Source: Candidatus Paraluminiphilus aquimaris (lineage in GTDB: Bacteria; Pseudomonadota; Gammaproteobacteria; Pseudomonadales; Halieaceae). Taken from it: a stretch of DNA of 64,000 nt. Positions 39,551 through 48,419 of this stretch are shown in pieces. A model generated the notes under the pieces. It had not been told where the DNA came from. It saw only the letters and a program-made list of their open reading frames with translations, and searched no databases. Both the position numbers and the translations under genes were made by a program. Position 1 is the stretch's first letter, and every line of letters starts with the position of its first letter. The stretch lies in assembly GCF_026230195.1 (NCBI RefSeq), contig NZ_CP036501.1:930001-994000 (forward strand), written 5' to 3'.

Positions 39551-39973
39551 ATGACCAACATTAGCGAGAGCAGCTCCTTACAGCAGGACTTGCGACGAAC
39601 AATGCGACTGCTTTTTGTCTGTACGGCGGCGTGGGTCGCTACAACTGCAGTTGCCGCGTTTGGGCCCAGCTCATTGTGGGCATACAGTGTTTCAGAGAGT
39701 CAGGTAGCGATATTGGTAAATGTTGTGGCTGGAATCTTGATGCTGTTTGCTTTTTATAAGCACCTTTTGAGCATGGACGAGTTGCAGCGTAAAACACACC
39801 TGGAAGCCATGGCGTTATCACTTGGCGTAACAATGATTTTTACTGTTGCTTATGTGAGCTTCGAAACTGCAAACCTGCTTGCCAATGCGCGTCCATCAAA
39901 TATTCTGTTCGTTATGGGCATCACTTATTTTGGTGCTGTCGTCGTGTTGTGGCTAAAGCGCACGGCTGAATGA
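39551..39973 (+). CDS. Four-helix membrane protein paired with HTH regulator
   Basis: 140 aa with four likely membrane helices (about 20-37, 50-68, 86-104 and 117-135) separated by short loops; the loop after helix two carries a basic/acidic KHLLSMDELQRK segment. No named family is recognised with certainty. It overlaps the HTH gene by four bases (ATGA), so the two are translationally coupled. Such pairs of a small membrane protein and a compact HTH regulator are common but poorly understood. Confidence 0.7.
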   Translation: MTNISESSSLQQDLRRTMRLLFVCTAAWVATTAVAAFGPSSLWAYSVSESQVAILVNVVAGILMLFAFYKHLLSMDELQRKTHLEAMALSLGVTMIFTVAYVSFETANLLANARPSNILFVMGITYFGAVVVLWLKRTAE

Positions 39974-40167
39974 AGAATGGGCTTAAAGTTCTGAGGGCGG
40001 AGCGAAACTGGACTCAGTCAGAGCTTGCAGATCGTCTAGGTGTCACACGCCAGACGATCAACGCTATTGAGAAAAATAAGTACGATCCCAGTCTTCCCTT
40101 GGCATTTAAATTGGCGGGGGTGTTCGATATGACTATCGAGGCGATATTCACGCCGGATGAAGGGTAA
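39970..40167 (+). CDS. Compact Cro/CI (XRE) HTH regulator
   Basis: 65 aa, almost entirely one helix-turn-helix domain: LKVLRAERNWTQSELADRLG, then VTRQTINAIEKNKYDPSLPL and FKLAGVFDMTIEAIF. It matches the YozG/anti-repressor-like class of minimal HTH proteins. Start overlaps the membrane protein stop. It probably binds the palindrome 450 bases upstream. Confidence 0.88.
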   Translation: MKNGLKVLRAERNWTQSELADRLGVTRQTINAIEKNKYDPSLPLAFKLAGVFDMTIEAIFTPDEG

Positions 40168-40350
40168 CGGGAAGTCTCGACGCCCTGTTAGCTAGGTTTT
40201 AGCAGTAACGTCTGGACAGGTAGCTCGTCGCGGCAATCTAAGATGTTAGGTGGTGCTAAAAATCTGCAGAGAGTGGGTCTCAGTCGGTCACGATGGTATG
40301 TTGGTGCTCAATCAGCGAAAGTAAAAAAATCCTCGGAGCCGTGTGAAGCC

Positions 40351-40794
40351 ATGTTTTTGTACCAACTGTACCGTCGCCTCTCAATCAAAGCCGCTCAGTT
40401 GATATCGCTGCACGGACGCATTGCCCCTGCCATCGTCATAATGTTGTCTGCGGTAAGCGCGCAAGCCCAGATCGCTCAGACGCCTGACGGATATTGGCAA
40501 CACCCCGAGGACCCTGTCTGGATTGAGGTATTGCTCCAAGCAGGGACTGGCATAGCCCTGCGAAACGATGATCAGCCTGAGACCGTTGGGTTTCATGTTG
40601 TTAAAGACTTAGCTGCGACGGACGAGCCGGGTATCTGGCAAGGTCAAGTATTTGTGCCCCAATTGGACGGATACAAAAAGGTCACGATTACTATGCCCGA
40701 TGACCAGACGCTGCGCATGACAGTAAAGTTTGGCTTTCTTCGCCGCTCTGTGGATTGGTCGCGGGTGGGGGAGCGAGAAGACGTAGTCCAATGA
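40351..40794 (+). CDS. DUF2147-like exported protein
   Basis: About 147 aa from ATG 40351; the frame is open to 40243 but that part lacks coding character. A basic N-terminus and hydrophobic stretch (APAIVIMLSAVSAQA) form a signal peptide. The mature part follows the DUF2147 pattern: DGYWQHPEDPVWIEVLL, IWQGQVFVPQLDGYKKVTI and FLRRSVDWSRV. Start is uncertain because the nearest GGAG lies 13 bases upstream. Function unknown. Confidence 0.65.
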   Translation: MFLYQLYRRLSIKAAQLISLHGRIAPAIVIMLSAVSAQAQIAQTPDGYWQHPEDPVWIEVLLQAGTGIALRNDDQPETVGFHVVKDLAATDEPGIWQGQVFVPQLDGYKKVTITMPDDQTLRMTVKFGFLRRSVDWSRVGEREDVVQ

Positions 40795-40915
40795 CCTGTG
40801 TCATTACCTTGCCACGCCTAAACAGATATTGACCGCTCTAAAACTACTGCTTTTATCCGCAGTCGAACCGGTCATACTCTAAGCCTCATTAAAAAATAAT
40901 AACGAGGCAGCAACC

Positions 40916-42142
40916 ATGATTGATTTCGAAATTCCAGATGAGACTAAGCTGGTTCGAGCACAGGTTCGCGAGTTTGTGCAGAGCGTTTGTATACCCGCTG
41001 AGAAAAATCTGAACGTTGATACATTTGATGAAATTCTGGCGGAGCTGCGTCTTAAGGCGCGGGCTCAAGGTTTGTGGTGTCCATTTTTTCCCATCGAGTG
41101 GGGCGGCATGGGTCTAAAACCCCTGGCGAATGCGCTGGTGCAAATGGAATTGGGCGAATCCATGCTGGGTGCGCTCGCCCTAAATACGCAGGGGCCCGAC
41201 GATGCCACCATGATGACCCTACTTCGTCATGGGACGGCCTATCAGCACGAGAAGTTTTTAAAGCCACTTGTTGAGGGCCAGAAGCGCGTTTGCTACGCGA
41301 TGACCGAAAAGGGTGGAGGTGCCGATGCAACGGGCATGAAAACGTCTGCCGTTGAGGTGGGCGATAACTACGTTTTGAATGGTGACAAGTGGTATATCTC
41401 GTCGGCGAACGTCGCTGACATCGCTGTCGTTATGGCGAAGACGGATCCTGATGCGCCGCGCCATCAACAGTTCTCCACTTTCATTGTTGAGCTGCCTAAC
41501 CCAGGATTTAATATTTTAAGAAATATCGACACCATGCATCGGCATACCCCCTTAGGAGAGCGATTGGGTGCAGCGCACTGCGAAATCCAAATCAAAGACC
41601 TCGTGGTACCCAAAGAGAATCTCCTCGGCGGTCGGGGTCAAGGGTTTAATATGGGTCAGCATCGTCTGGGCTACGGCCGGCTGCGCCATGGCATGCACAA
41701 CGTAGCCAAGGCGCAGCGCGCCCTGGATATGGCTGCCAAGCACGTACTTGAGCGTGAAACCTTTGGGAAGAAATTATCAGATCGTCAAAGTGTGCAATTT
41801 ATGTTGGCCGACTGTGCCGCGGAGATTTACAAAGCGCGCTTGATGCTGATGCATATCGCCTACAAAGCTGAAAATGGGCTCGATATGACCCAGGAAAATT
41901 CCATTGCCAAAATCTTTCTCGCCAACATGGTTCATCAGGTCGTCGATACGGCCCTTCAATTGCACGGGTCGCTTGGCTATTCCCGCGATACGCCGCTTGC
42001 CGATTGGTACACCTCGATCCGCAGTCAGCGGTTAGTCGACGGGCCCGATGAAGTCCATCGCTGGAAGGTGGGAAAAAATGTGCTTCGTGCGTTCGAGCGG
42101 GACGGAACGACAGCCATGGCGGCAGGCGGGGACCTACTCTGA
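40916..42142 (+). CDS. Acyl-CoA dehydrogenase, ACAD10/11-like
   Basis: FAD enzyme of 408 aa. The N-terminal domain is followed by CYAMTEKGGGADATGMKTSA, DKWYISSANVADIAVVMAKT and the C-terminal helical domain ending LHGSLGYSRDTPLADWYT, RSQRLVDGPDEVHRWKVGKN. The DGPDEVH ending is a mark of the ACAD10/11 and LvaC branch rather than of the beta-oxidation ACADs. That branch can eliminate phosphate from 4-phosphoacyl-CoA, which fits the APH-type kinase gene 3 kb upstream. AACGAGGCAG precedes the ATG. Confidence 0.9.
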   Translation: MIDFEIPDETKLVRAQVREFVQSVCIPAEKNLNVDTFDEILAELRLKARAQGLWCPFFPIEWGGMGLKPLANALVQMELGESMLGALALNTQGPDDATMMTLLRHGTAYQHEKFLKPLVEGQKRVCYAMTEKGGGADATGMKTSAVEVGDNYVLNGDKWYISSANVADIAVVMAKTDPDAPRHQQFSTFIVELPNPGFNILRNIDTMHRHTPLGERLGAAHCEIQIKDLVVPKENLLGGRGQGFNMGQHRLGYGRLRHGMHNVAKAQRALDMAAKHVLERETFGKKLSDRQSVQFMLADCAAEIYKARLMLMHIAYKAENGLDMTQENSIAKIFLANMVHQVVDTALQLHGSLGYSRDTPLADWYTSIRSQRLVDGPDEVHRWKVGKNVLRAFERDGTTAMAAGGDLL

Positions 42143-42313
42143 CGCTTGGGCAAACAATGAGTGAATCGATTCGAAAGATCTCATTTACAGGGGCTTATGA
42201 GGAGTATGTGTTCACGATGAGCCAATAGACAAAGCGTTGGCTCCAATGGGGGTTTTAGTCGACACGCATGGAAAAAGCGTGCCGGGATGCAATGCACACA
42301 AAAGGTGATAGAT

Positions 42314-43042
42314 ATGACCGAGACGGTTTTGATTATGGGTGCCGGCGCAGTTGCGGGTGTTGGGGGGGCTCTGGCCAAACAGTTTTCTGACAACGGATAC
42401 CACATCGTGGTTGCAGGCAGGACACAGTCAAAGCTCGACGGAATTGTTGAAGCGATCGAGCGCGAGGGTGGCTCTGCGGAAGCTGTCATCGCCGATGTCA
42501 CTGCGGGTAAGGATCAAGATGCAGTATTTGATTTGGTAAGCCAGCGCGGTGAACCCCTCGCTGCGGTCTTGTATAACGCGGGTAGCAACCTACCCATTAA
42601 GTTTTCCGACCTGACGCCTGAGCAATTCGACGAGTTTTGGCGAATCGGTTGCTTTGGCGCCTTTTTAACCGCTCGGTTAGCACTCCCCATTCTTCAGCAG
42701 CAAGGCCGCGGCTCGCTATTTTTTACAGGCGCATCGGCTTCGATGCGAGGGCGTCCCAACTTCGCACACTTTGCGGTCGCAAAAGCCGGACTTCGTAACT
42801 TAGCTCAAGCACTCGCGAGAGAGTATGGTCCGCAAGGTATTCACATCGCCCACGTGATCATCGATGGCGTTGTAAATGGTGACATTGTACGCGGTCGTTT
42901 TGCAGACTACCTCGATGCACTGGGCGATGACGGCGCGCTTGAGCCACAGGCAATTGCCCAAGCATTCTGGGCCTTACATCAGCAGCATCCCTCGGCCTGG
43001 AGTCATGAGCTTGACCTAAGACCCTACAAAGAGAGTTGGTAG
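42314..43042 (+). CDS. Atypical SDR without the catalytic tyrosine
   Basis: 242 aa, Rossmann-fold short-chain dehydrogenase. ATG 42314 with AAGG nine bases upstream is the likely start. The nucleotide loop is MGAGAVAGVGGALA instead of the usual TGxxxGIG. NAG is present (LYNAGSN) and Ser141/Ser143 lie in TGASAS, but the active-site YxxxK is FAVAK (Phe153, Lys157). The tail LAREYGPQGIHIAHVIIDG resembles a subfamily that commonly lacks Tyr. It follows the acyl-CoA dehydrogenase, so a role on the same acyl-CoA is likely but the chemistry is open. Confidence 0.82.
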   Translation: MTETVLIMGAGAVAGVGGALAKQFSDNGYHIVVAGRTQSKLDGIVEAIEREGGSAEAVIADVTAGKDQDAVFDLVSQRGEPLAAVLYNAGSNLPIKFSDLTPEQFDEFWRIGCFGAFLTARLALPILQQQGRGSLFFTGASASMRGRPNFAHFAVAKAGLRNLAQALAREYGPQGIHIAHVIIDGVVNGDIVRGRFADYLDALGDDGALEPQAIAQAFWALHQQHPSAWSHELDLRPYKESW

Positions 43043-43288
43043 GTTTCCCGCGAGCGGTATCGTTATTGCAGTTATGTCGGCGTTTGTCTCGCGGCGCATT
43101 TTTTCTCAGGAGAGCTACTTTGTAGGTGGTAAGTTTGGGGCGCTGGAGAGTGTAAGTGGAGGTTTAGCGCGGCACGGCTGTGAGCCAACCAACGCAAGCG
43201 CTTCTCGCGCGCAGCTGGAACAGTCCTCTCGGTTTTCGAGGCGCGAAACTCGCATTGGCAAAGTGTGGGTTCGAAAAATTTTTAGTTT

Positions 43289-43374
43289 GGTGCCCAGGAG
43301 AGGACTTGAACCTCCACGCCCTTGCGAGCACTAGCACCTGAAGCTAGCGTGTCTACCAATTTCACCACCTGGGC
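43289..43374 (-). tRNA. tRNA-Leu(CAG)
   Basis: 86 nt including an encoded CCA. Acceptor stem GCCCAGG/CCTGGGC with discriminator A; D-loop region TTGGTAGAC; anticodon stem CTAGC/GCTAG with loop TTCAGGT, anticodon CAG (genomic 43338-43340); long variable arm TGCTCGCAAGGGCG; T-arm GGAGG-TTCAAGT-CCTCT. It reads CUG codons and closely resembles E. coli tRNA-Leu(CAG). It is read opposite to rnr. Confidence 0.96.
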
Positions 43375-43497
43375 AGGTAAGGTAAAACGAAGGATCGCGA
43401 GGCTACGGCTTGGACATTTATTTGTCAATCTCATGCCCGTACACTCTGCGTATAACAAAGAGCAATTCAGCTCCTTGTTACCCTCATCGGCGGACAT

Positions 43498-45954
43498 TTG
43501 AAAAAGACCTCCAAGTCACAGACATTAACGGACCCTCAAGCAGCGCGCGAGGCAAACAAATACGATCAGCCGATTGCGAGTCGTGAGCTCATCCTCGATG
43601 TAATGGCTGAGCGGGATGTGCCGATGCGCATGTCGGAACTGGCTTCGGCACTCGGCATTACAAATGACAGTGATTTGTTTTCCCTGCAAAAGCGGTTGCG
43701 CGCGATGCAGCGCGATGGACAGGTGATCTCTGGGCGTCGCGGTGCGCTGGGACTTCCCAAAAAAATGGACCTTGTGAAGTGTAAAGTGATCGGTCACCGC
43801 GACGGCTATGGCTTCGCTTCACCCTTTGAGGAGGGTGACGACTTTTTTCTATCCAGTCGTCAAATGTTCAGGGTATTTGATGGGGACGAGGTGTTGGTGG
43901 CCGAGTCGGGGTATGACGACAAAGGTCGGCCGTCAGGGCAGATTGTCGAGGTGCTCACTCGCGCCCACTCTTCGATAGTTGGCCGCTATATGGAAGAGGG
44001 CGGTATTGGCTACCTACTTCCACACAACCGACGGATCAGCAATCACGTGCTGATACCGCCTAAGGCTAAAGCGGGGGCGAAATCAGGCCAGTTGGTCAGC
44101 GTCAAGATAACCGGTTACCCCACCGAGGTTTTGGGTGCAAAAGGTGAGGTTGAGGAGATTCTGGGTGATCACTTAGATCCCGGGCTTGAGATTGATGTCG
44201 CGATTCGCGCACACGATATTCCCAATGAATGGCCCGATACAGTGTTGTCGGAGGCTGGCGCTTTGCGCGATGAACCGTCGGAGTCAGACAAAAAAAACCG
44301 TGTTGACCTTCGTGGATTAGGGCTCGTCACGATTGATGGTGAAGATGCGCGGGATTTTGATGACGCGGTGTACTGTGAATCCGAGGGAGCAGGTTTTCGC
44401 CTTTGGGTGGCAATCGCTGATGTCAGTCACTATGTGCCGATTGGAAGCGCCCTCGATGAAGAGGCCTTTAACCGTGGCAACTCCGTCTATTTTCCAGAGC
44501 GCGTTGTACCCATGTTTCCCGAGGTTCTTTCAAATGGACTTTGCTCCTTAAAACCAGCCGTTGATCGCCTCGCTATGGTCTGCGAGATGCTCATCGACGC
44601 CAACGGCAAAGTCGTAGAATCAACCTTTTACGAAGCCGTTATTCATTCGCATGCGAGATTAACGTACACACAGGTTGGCGAGGTCCTTGAGAACGGTTTT
44701 TGCGAGGGTGTGGCGTCAGAAAGATTGGATGGCCTATTCAGACTGCACGCACTGTATAAGGTGTTACGCCAGGCGCGAGCCACACGCGGCGCTATCGACT
44801 TTGAGACGGTGGAAACCCGAATTCTGTTTGATGAAAACCGAAAAATCGATGCCATTGTGCCCGTCAATCGTAACGATGCGCATAAGCTCATTGAGGAGTG
44901 CATGCTCGCTGCAAACGTTGCAACCGCCAACTTCCTCGAGGAGTCAGAGCTCGCAGGTCTGTTCAGAGTTCATGAGGGACCGTCGGCAGAGCGATTGGAA
45001 GCGTTACGCACTTTTTTAGGCGAGTTGGCGTTAGATCTGCCGGGTGGGTTGGACCCCACACCACTGGACTATCAAAGTGTTCTAGCGCGACTTGTCGAGC
45101 GCGATGATGCGCAGGTAATTCAAACCATGCTGCTTCGCTCTTTGAGCCAAGCTGTGTATAAGCCTGATAACGGAGGCCACTTTGGTCTTAATTATGACGC
45201 TTACGCGCACTTTACGTCCCCCATTCGTCGTTATCCTGATCTGCTCGTTCATCGAGCGATAAAGCGTTTGGCAACAAGCTCGGGCGCTACGCCTAGGAAG
45301 CTGTCCAAAGAAAAAAGCCGAGAGCTCTATCCCTATACCATGACAGACCTTGTTGCCGCGGGAGAGCATTGCTCGATGACTGAGCGTCGTGCCGATGATG
45401 CGACGCGGGATGTTCACCTGTGGTTAAAGTGCGAGTACTTACGTCATCACATTGGCGATGAATTTGCTGGGGTTGTGGCCTCCGTGACTCGCTTTGGTAT
45501 GTTCGTAGAGCTGACGGATATCTACATGGAAGGCTTGGTCCACATTAGCGCTTTGCCTTCTGATTATTACCATTTCGATCAGGCGTCGCAGCGACTCGTG
45601 GGTGAGCACACCCGCAAGACCTATCAATTGGGTGATGCGGTGAGAGTGCAGGTTGCACGTGTTGATCTCGATGATCGCAAAATTGATCTAGAGATTGTCG
45701 GCGAGGTGACGCCCGGTGCGGGTCGTCGCGGCAATAAGAAGTCGATACGCAATCGCTCTAAAACCTTTGAAGGCGCCCCTTCAAGGCGGTCGAAGCCCGG
45801 CGGCAAGACTGCGGGGAAAGGGGGGAGGAAGTCGAGTAAGTCCTCTACTTCGTCGAATTCCACGTCGGCAAAAAAAGGGTCTAAGCCGGCAAAGTCGCTG
45901 AAAAAGGCCTCAAAATCTAAGGGTGCGCCAAAGCGCCGAGGGCGCGATTCGTGA
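43498..45954 (+). CDS. rnr: Ribonuclease R
   Basis: Processive 3'-5' exoribonuclease (818 aa) for structured RNA and mRNA quality control. An N-terminal winged-helix domain (MRMSELASALGITNDSDL) precedes two cold-shock/OB domains, the RNB core with GEDARDFDDAVYCE and PIRRYPDLLVHRAI, an S1 domain (DEFAGVVASVTRFGMFVEL) and a Lys/Ser-rich tail of about 75 residues. TTG 43498 is the annotated start; no strong ribosome binding site is seen, so the start is uncertain. It overlaps rlmB by four bases. Confidence 0.96.
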   Translation: MKKTSKSQTLTDPQAAREANKYDQPIASRELILDVMAERDVPMRMSELASALGITNDSDLFSLQKRLRAMQRDGQVISGRRGALGLPKKMDLVKCKVIGHRDGYGFASPFEEGDDFFLSSRQMFRVFDGDEVLVAESGYDDKGRPSGQIVEVLTRAHSSIVGRYMEEGGIGYLLPHNRRISNHVLIPPKAKAGAKSGQLVSVKITGYPTEVLGAKGEVEEILGDHLDPGLEIDVAIRAHDIPNEWPDTVLSEAGALRDEPSESDKKNRVDLRGLGLVTIDGEDARDFDDAVYCESEGAGFRLWVAIADVSHYVPIGSALDEEAFNRGNSVYFPERVVPMFPEVLSNGLCSLKPAVDRLAMVCEMLIDANGKVVESTFYEAVIHSHARLTYTQVGEVLENGFCEGVASERLDGLFRLHALYKVLRQARATRGAIDFETVETRILFDENRKIDAIVPVNRNDAHKLIEECMLAANVATANFLEESELAGLFRVHEGPSAERLEALRTFLGELALDLPGGLDPTPLDYQSVLARLVERDDAQVIQTMLLRSLSQAVYKPDNGGHFGLNYDAYAHFTSPIRRYPDLLVHRAIKRLATSSGATPRKLSKEKSRELYPYTMTDLVAAGEHCSMTERRADDATRDVHLWLKCEYLRHHIGDEFAGVVASVTRFGMFVELTDIYMEGLVHISALPSDYYHFDQASQRLVGEHTRKTYQLGDAVRVQVARVDLDDRKIDLEIVGEVTPGAGRRGNKKSIRNRSKTFEGAPSRRSKPGGKTAGKGGRKSSKSSTSSNSTSAKKGSKPAKSLKKASKSKGAPKRRGRDS

Positions 45955-46694
45955 CCGATCTCGCTTACGGTATTCATGCTGTAGACGTTTTATTACGCCG
46001 TTCGCCAGAGCGGATTATTTCGCTCTCCGTGCAATCAGACCGCAATGATAAGCGGATACAGGGTCTGCTCTCACTTGCCCAGAATCAGGGCGTAGGTGTC
46101 GATCGTGTTTCCAAAGCTGATCTCGATGCGGCTGTGGCAGAACGCCATCAGGGTGTGGTGGCCATTATTAAGCCTCGCCAGGGCACTAACGCCTTAACAG
46201 AGCGCGATCTAACTGACTTTCTGGCTGGCGTGACTTGCCCGCTTGTTCTTGTCTTAGACGGTGTAACCGACCCCCACAACTTGGGTGCTTGTTTGAGATC
46301 TGCAGACGCCGCGGGAGTTGCAGTTGTTGTTGTGCCAAAAGACAACAGCGCTGAGCTAAATGCCGTTGCGAGGAAAGTCGCTAGCGGCGCCGCTGAGGTG
46401 ATACCGCTTGTGCGCGTGACAAATCTTGCCAGGACGCTTCGGTCATTAAAGGAGCTCGGTATCTGGATTGTCGGCACGACAGGCGATGCCGACACGCTTG
46501 TCTACGACCAGGATCTGTCGATTCCCACGGCCCTCGTTATGGGAGCAGAGGGTCCCGGTATGCGCCGACTGACCACAGAGGCTTGTGACTTCTTGGTCAA
46601 ACTCCCCATGGCGGGTGATGTCTCGAGTCTCAACGTATCGGTTGCGACCGGAATCTGCTTATTTGAGGCGGTCCGACAGCGTCGTGGCGGGTAA
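45951..46694 (+). CDS. rlmB: 23S rRNA (guanosine-2'-O)-methyltransferase RlmB
   Basis: SpoU/TrmH-class enzyme (247 aa) that methylates Gm2251 of 23S rRNA. GTG start in GTGA overlapping the rnr stop. The N-terminal substrate-binding domain starts YGIHAVDVLL; knotted domain motifs are DGVTDPHNLGACLRSAD (motif 1), ALVMGAEGPGMRRLT (motif 2) and VSSLNVSVATGICLFE (motif 3). The rnr-rlmB pairing is conserved. Confidence 0.96.
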   Translation: MTDLAYGIHAVDVLLRRSPERIISLSVQSDRNDKRIQGLLSLAQNQGVGVDRVSKADLDAAVAERHQGVVAIIKPRQGTNALTERDLTDFLAGVTCPLVLVLDGVTDPHNLGACLRSADAAGVAVVVVPKDNSAELNAVARKVASGAAEVIPLVRVTNLARTLRSLKELGIWIVGTTGDADTLVYDQDLSIPTALVMGAEGPGMRRLTTEACDFLVKLPMAGDVSSLNVSVATGICLFEAVRQRRGG

Positions 46695-46743
46695 TTGCAT
46701 TCTTGTTTGCGGCTCTGTAGACTCCGCGCCTCACAATTAGCCG

Positions 46744-46812
46744 GGCTCTTAGAGCCTTAACTCCTTGCTGCACTGTTTGTCAGGCAGCTACAACCGAAGG
46801 GAGAGATCGTTA
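46744..46812 (+). promoter_or_regulatory. Structured rpsF leader
   Basis: GGCTC/GAGCC with a three-base loop (46744-46756) is followed by GCTGC-A-CTG/CAG-GCAGC (46767-46788) and then ACCGAAGGGAG before the GTG. Leaders of rpsF are known to bind the S6:S18 complex in many bacteria; the CCG segment fits that idea but I cannot confirm the motif. Confidence 0.35.
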
Positions 46813-47277
46813 GTGCGACACTACGAAATCATCTTTATGGTCCATCCGGACCAGTCGGAACAAGTACCGGGCATGATCGAACGGTACACCAATGTGATCA
46901 CCAAAGATGGCGGGCAAGTTCACCGTCTAGAAGATTGGGGTCGCCGACAGCTCGCTTACCACATCAACAAAATTCACAAGGCGCATTACGTATTGATGAA
47001 TGTTGAGGCCACCAATGAGGCCATGGAAGAGCTAACAACTACTTTCCGCTACAACGATGCGGTCATCCGTAACCTTGTTATTCGTCGTGACGAAGCAGTG
47101 ACGGAAGAGTCACTGATTATGAAGTCCGAGAAAGAGGATCGTGAGCGAAAGTCGCGTTATCAAGAGCGTCAGGCAGCTGAAGCGAAAGCAGCTGAAGCCG
47201 AAGTGGCTAAAGAAGCGGCTTCTGACGAGGCGGCTGAAGAAGCGCCCGCCGAAACCGATAGCGCAGAGGAGGAGTAA
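46813..47277 (+). CDS. rpsF: 30S ribosomal protein S6
   Basis: 154 aa from GTG 46813, which gives the standard N-terminus [28 protein letters not shown] lies upstream. The body ([43 protein letters not shown]) is typical. The C-terminal tail of about 40 residues is highly acidic (Ala/Glu-rich) and longer than in E. coli, and could vary in glutamate content. Upstream open frame (46765) is not used. Confidence 0.97.
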   Translation: MRHYEIIFMVHPDQSEQVPGMIERYTNVITKDGGQVHRLEDWGRRQLAYHINKIHKAHYVLMNVEATNEAMEELTTTFRYNDAVIRNLVIRRDEAVTEESLIMKSEKEDRERKSRYQERQAAEAKAAEAEVAKEAASDEAAEEAPAETDSAEEE

Positions 47278-47280
47278 TCG

Positions 47281-47508
47281 ATGTCACGTTTTTTCCGACG
47301 TAGAAAGTTCTGTCGTTTCACCGCCGAAGGCGTAAAGGAAATCGACTACAAAGATTTAGAAGTACTCAAGCAGTACATCAGTGAGACTGGAAAGATTGTA
47401 CCTAGCCGTATTACGGGTACAAAAGCGAAGTACCAGCGTCAGTTGGCTACGGCCATCAAGCGCGCTCGCTACTTAGCGCTCTTGCCGTACACGGATTCTC
47501 ACCAGTAA
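47281..47508 (+). CDS. rpsR: 30S ribosomal protein S18
   Basis: 75 aa. [20 protein letters not shown] and the conserved [20 protein letters not shown] with [12 protein letters not shown] are unmistakable. It follows rpsF after three bases and S18 forms a heterodimer with S6 on the platform of the 30S subunit. Confidence 0.98.
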   Translation: MSRFFRRRKFCRFTAEGVKEIDYKDLEVLKQYISETGKIVPSRITGTKAKYQRQLATAIKRARYLALLPYTDSHQ

Positions 47509-47512
47509 AACT

Positions 47513-48370
47513 GTGATGCGCGGCCTCGCTGAATTTATCATGCGCGGTCGCTGGCAAGCGCTGGCGGTAGCTGTTCTTGGCTCAGTGCTTGTTATCGCCG
47601 CTCCTATGAGTGCGGCGGCGATAGCCCTCGTTACCATGGCACAGGGAATGCGCAATGGAACGTGGGTCGCTTTATGGGCCTTGCTGCCTGCTCTGTTGTT
47701 GGGCTGGGTGAGCGGGGACTACGGGACCGGCTTTTTGCTGCTCTCCGTATATGTGGGTGCTGTGGTGCTTGCGCAAACGCTGAGTTTGTCGCTCGCGCTT
47801 ATCGCAATAATCCCCGTATCGGCCGTCGGTGGTTTTGTGCTACTGACCTTTAATACGGCCTTTTTGGAGGCCATGTTATCGATGCTCGATGCATGGATAG
47901 CCGCACTGCAAAGCGAATCGCCTGAGACCGGTGATTCCTTGAGCGCGCTGCGGCCCACGGCAAATCAGGTCGCAGGTTTGATGGCGACTGGTAATGCATT
48001 TTTGGCGTCTCTAAGTTTGTTGCTGGGGCGTTATTGGCAGTCGGCGCTCTTCAAACCAGGTGCATTTGGTGAGGAGTTTAGGGCACTTAAATTGCCCGGT
48101 GCTTTGACGGCCTTACTTGTGCTTGTCGCTATGGCGGGAGCACTCAGCGGTAGCGAAACAGCCGCGTGGTCTGCGTTGGCGGGTATTCCCGTGACATTGG
48201 CTGGGTTTGGACTGTTTCACCATATTGCAAAGCGCCAGCAGTTGGGTGGTACGTTTCTAACGATTGGCTATGTGCTTTGGGTTATCGTCGATGGGTTAAA
48301 AGTCGGCGTGTTATTAGCGGTTTTGTTGGATGCGTTTCTCGATTTGGGACGCCGAGTGAAGCCGAAATGA
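47513..48370 (+). CDS. Multi-pass membrane protein between rpsR and rplI
   Basis: 285 aa with about eight membrane helices and short loops (for example [20 protein letters not shown] and [18 protein letters not shown]). A GTG-ATG doublet at 47513 can start it. It matches the DUF2232/YybS-like position seen between rpsR and rplI in other gammaproteobacteria (for example a hypothetical membrane gene in Pseudomonas). Function unknown; location suggests co-expression with the ribosomal genes. Confidence 0.8.
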   Translation: MMRGLAEFIMRGRWQALAVAVLGSVLVIAAPMSAAAIALVTMAQGMRNGTWVALWALLPALLLGWVSGDYGTGFLLLSVYVGAVVLAQTLSLSLALIAIIPVSAVGGFVLLTFNTAFLEAMLSMLDAWIAALQSESPETGDSLSALRPTANQVAGLMATGNAFLASLSLLLGRYWQSALFKPGAFGEEFRALKLPGALTALLVLVAMAGALSGSETAAWSALAGIPVTLAGFGLFHHIAKRQQLGGTFLTIGYVLWVIVDGLKVGVLLAVLLDAFLDLGRRVKPK

Positions 48371-48419
48371 GTTTAGAGAAGGTTGGGCACAGTGTGCTCA
48401 AAGTAGAGGGAAAAATACG

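Noticed and set aside
43074-43334. 86-codon + strand ORF over the tRNA-Leu gene
   Set aside because: It is antisense to a clear tRNA, lacks a ribosome site and ends inside the tRNA.
43289-43374. tRNA-Leu as the attachment site of a mobile island
   Set aside because: No integrase, no second copy of the tRNA end and no transposase were seen in the window; the block may have been gained in another way.
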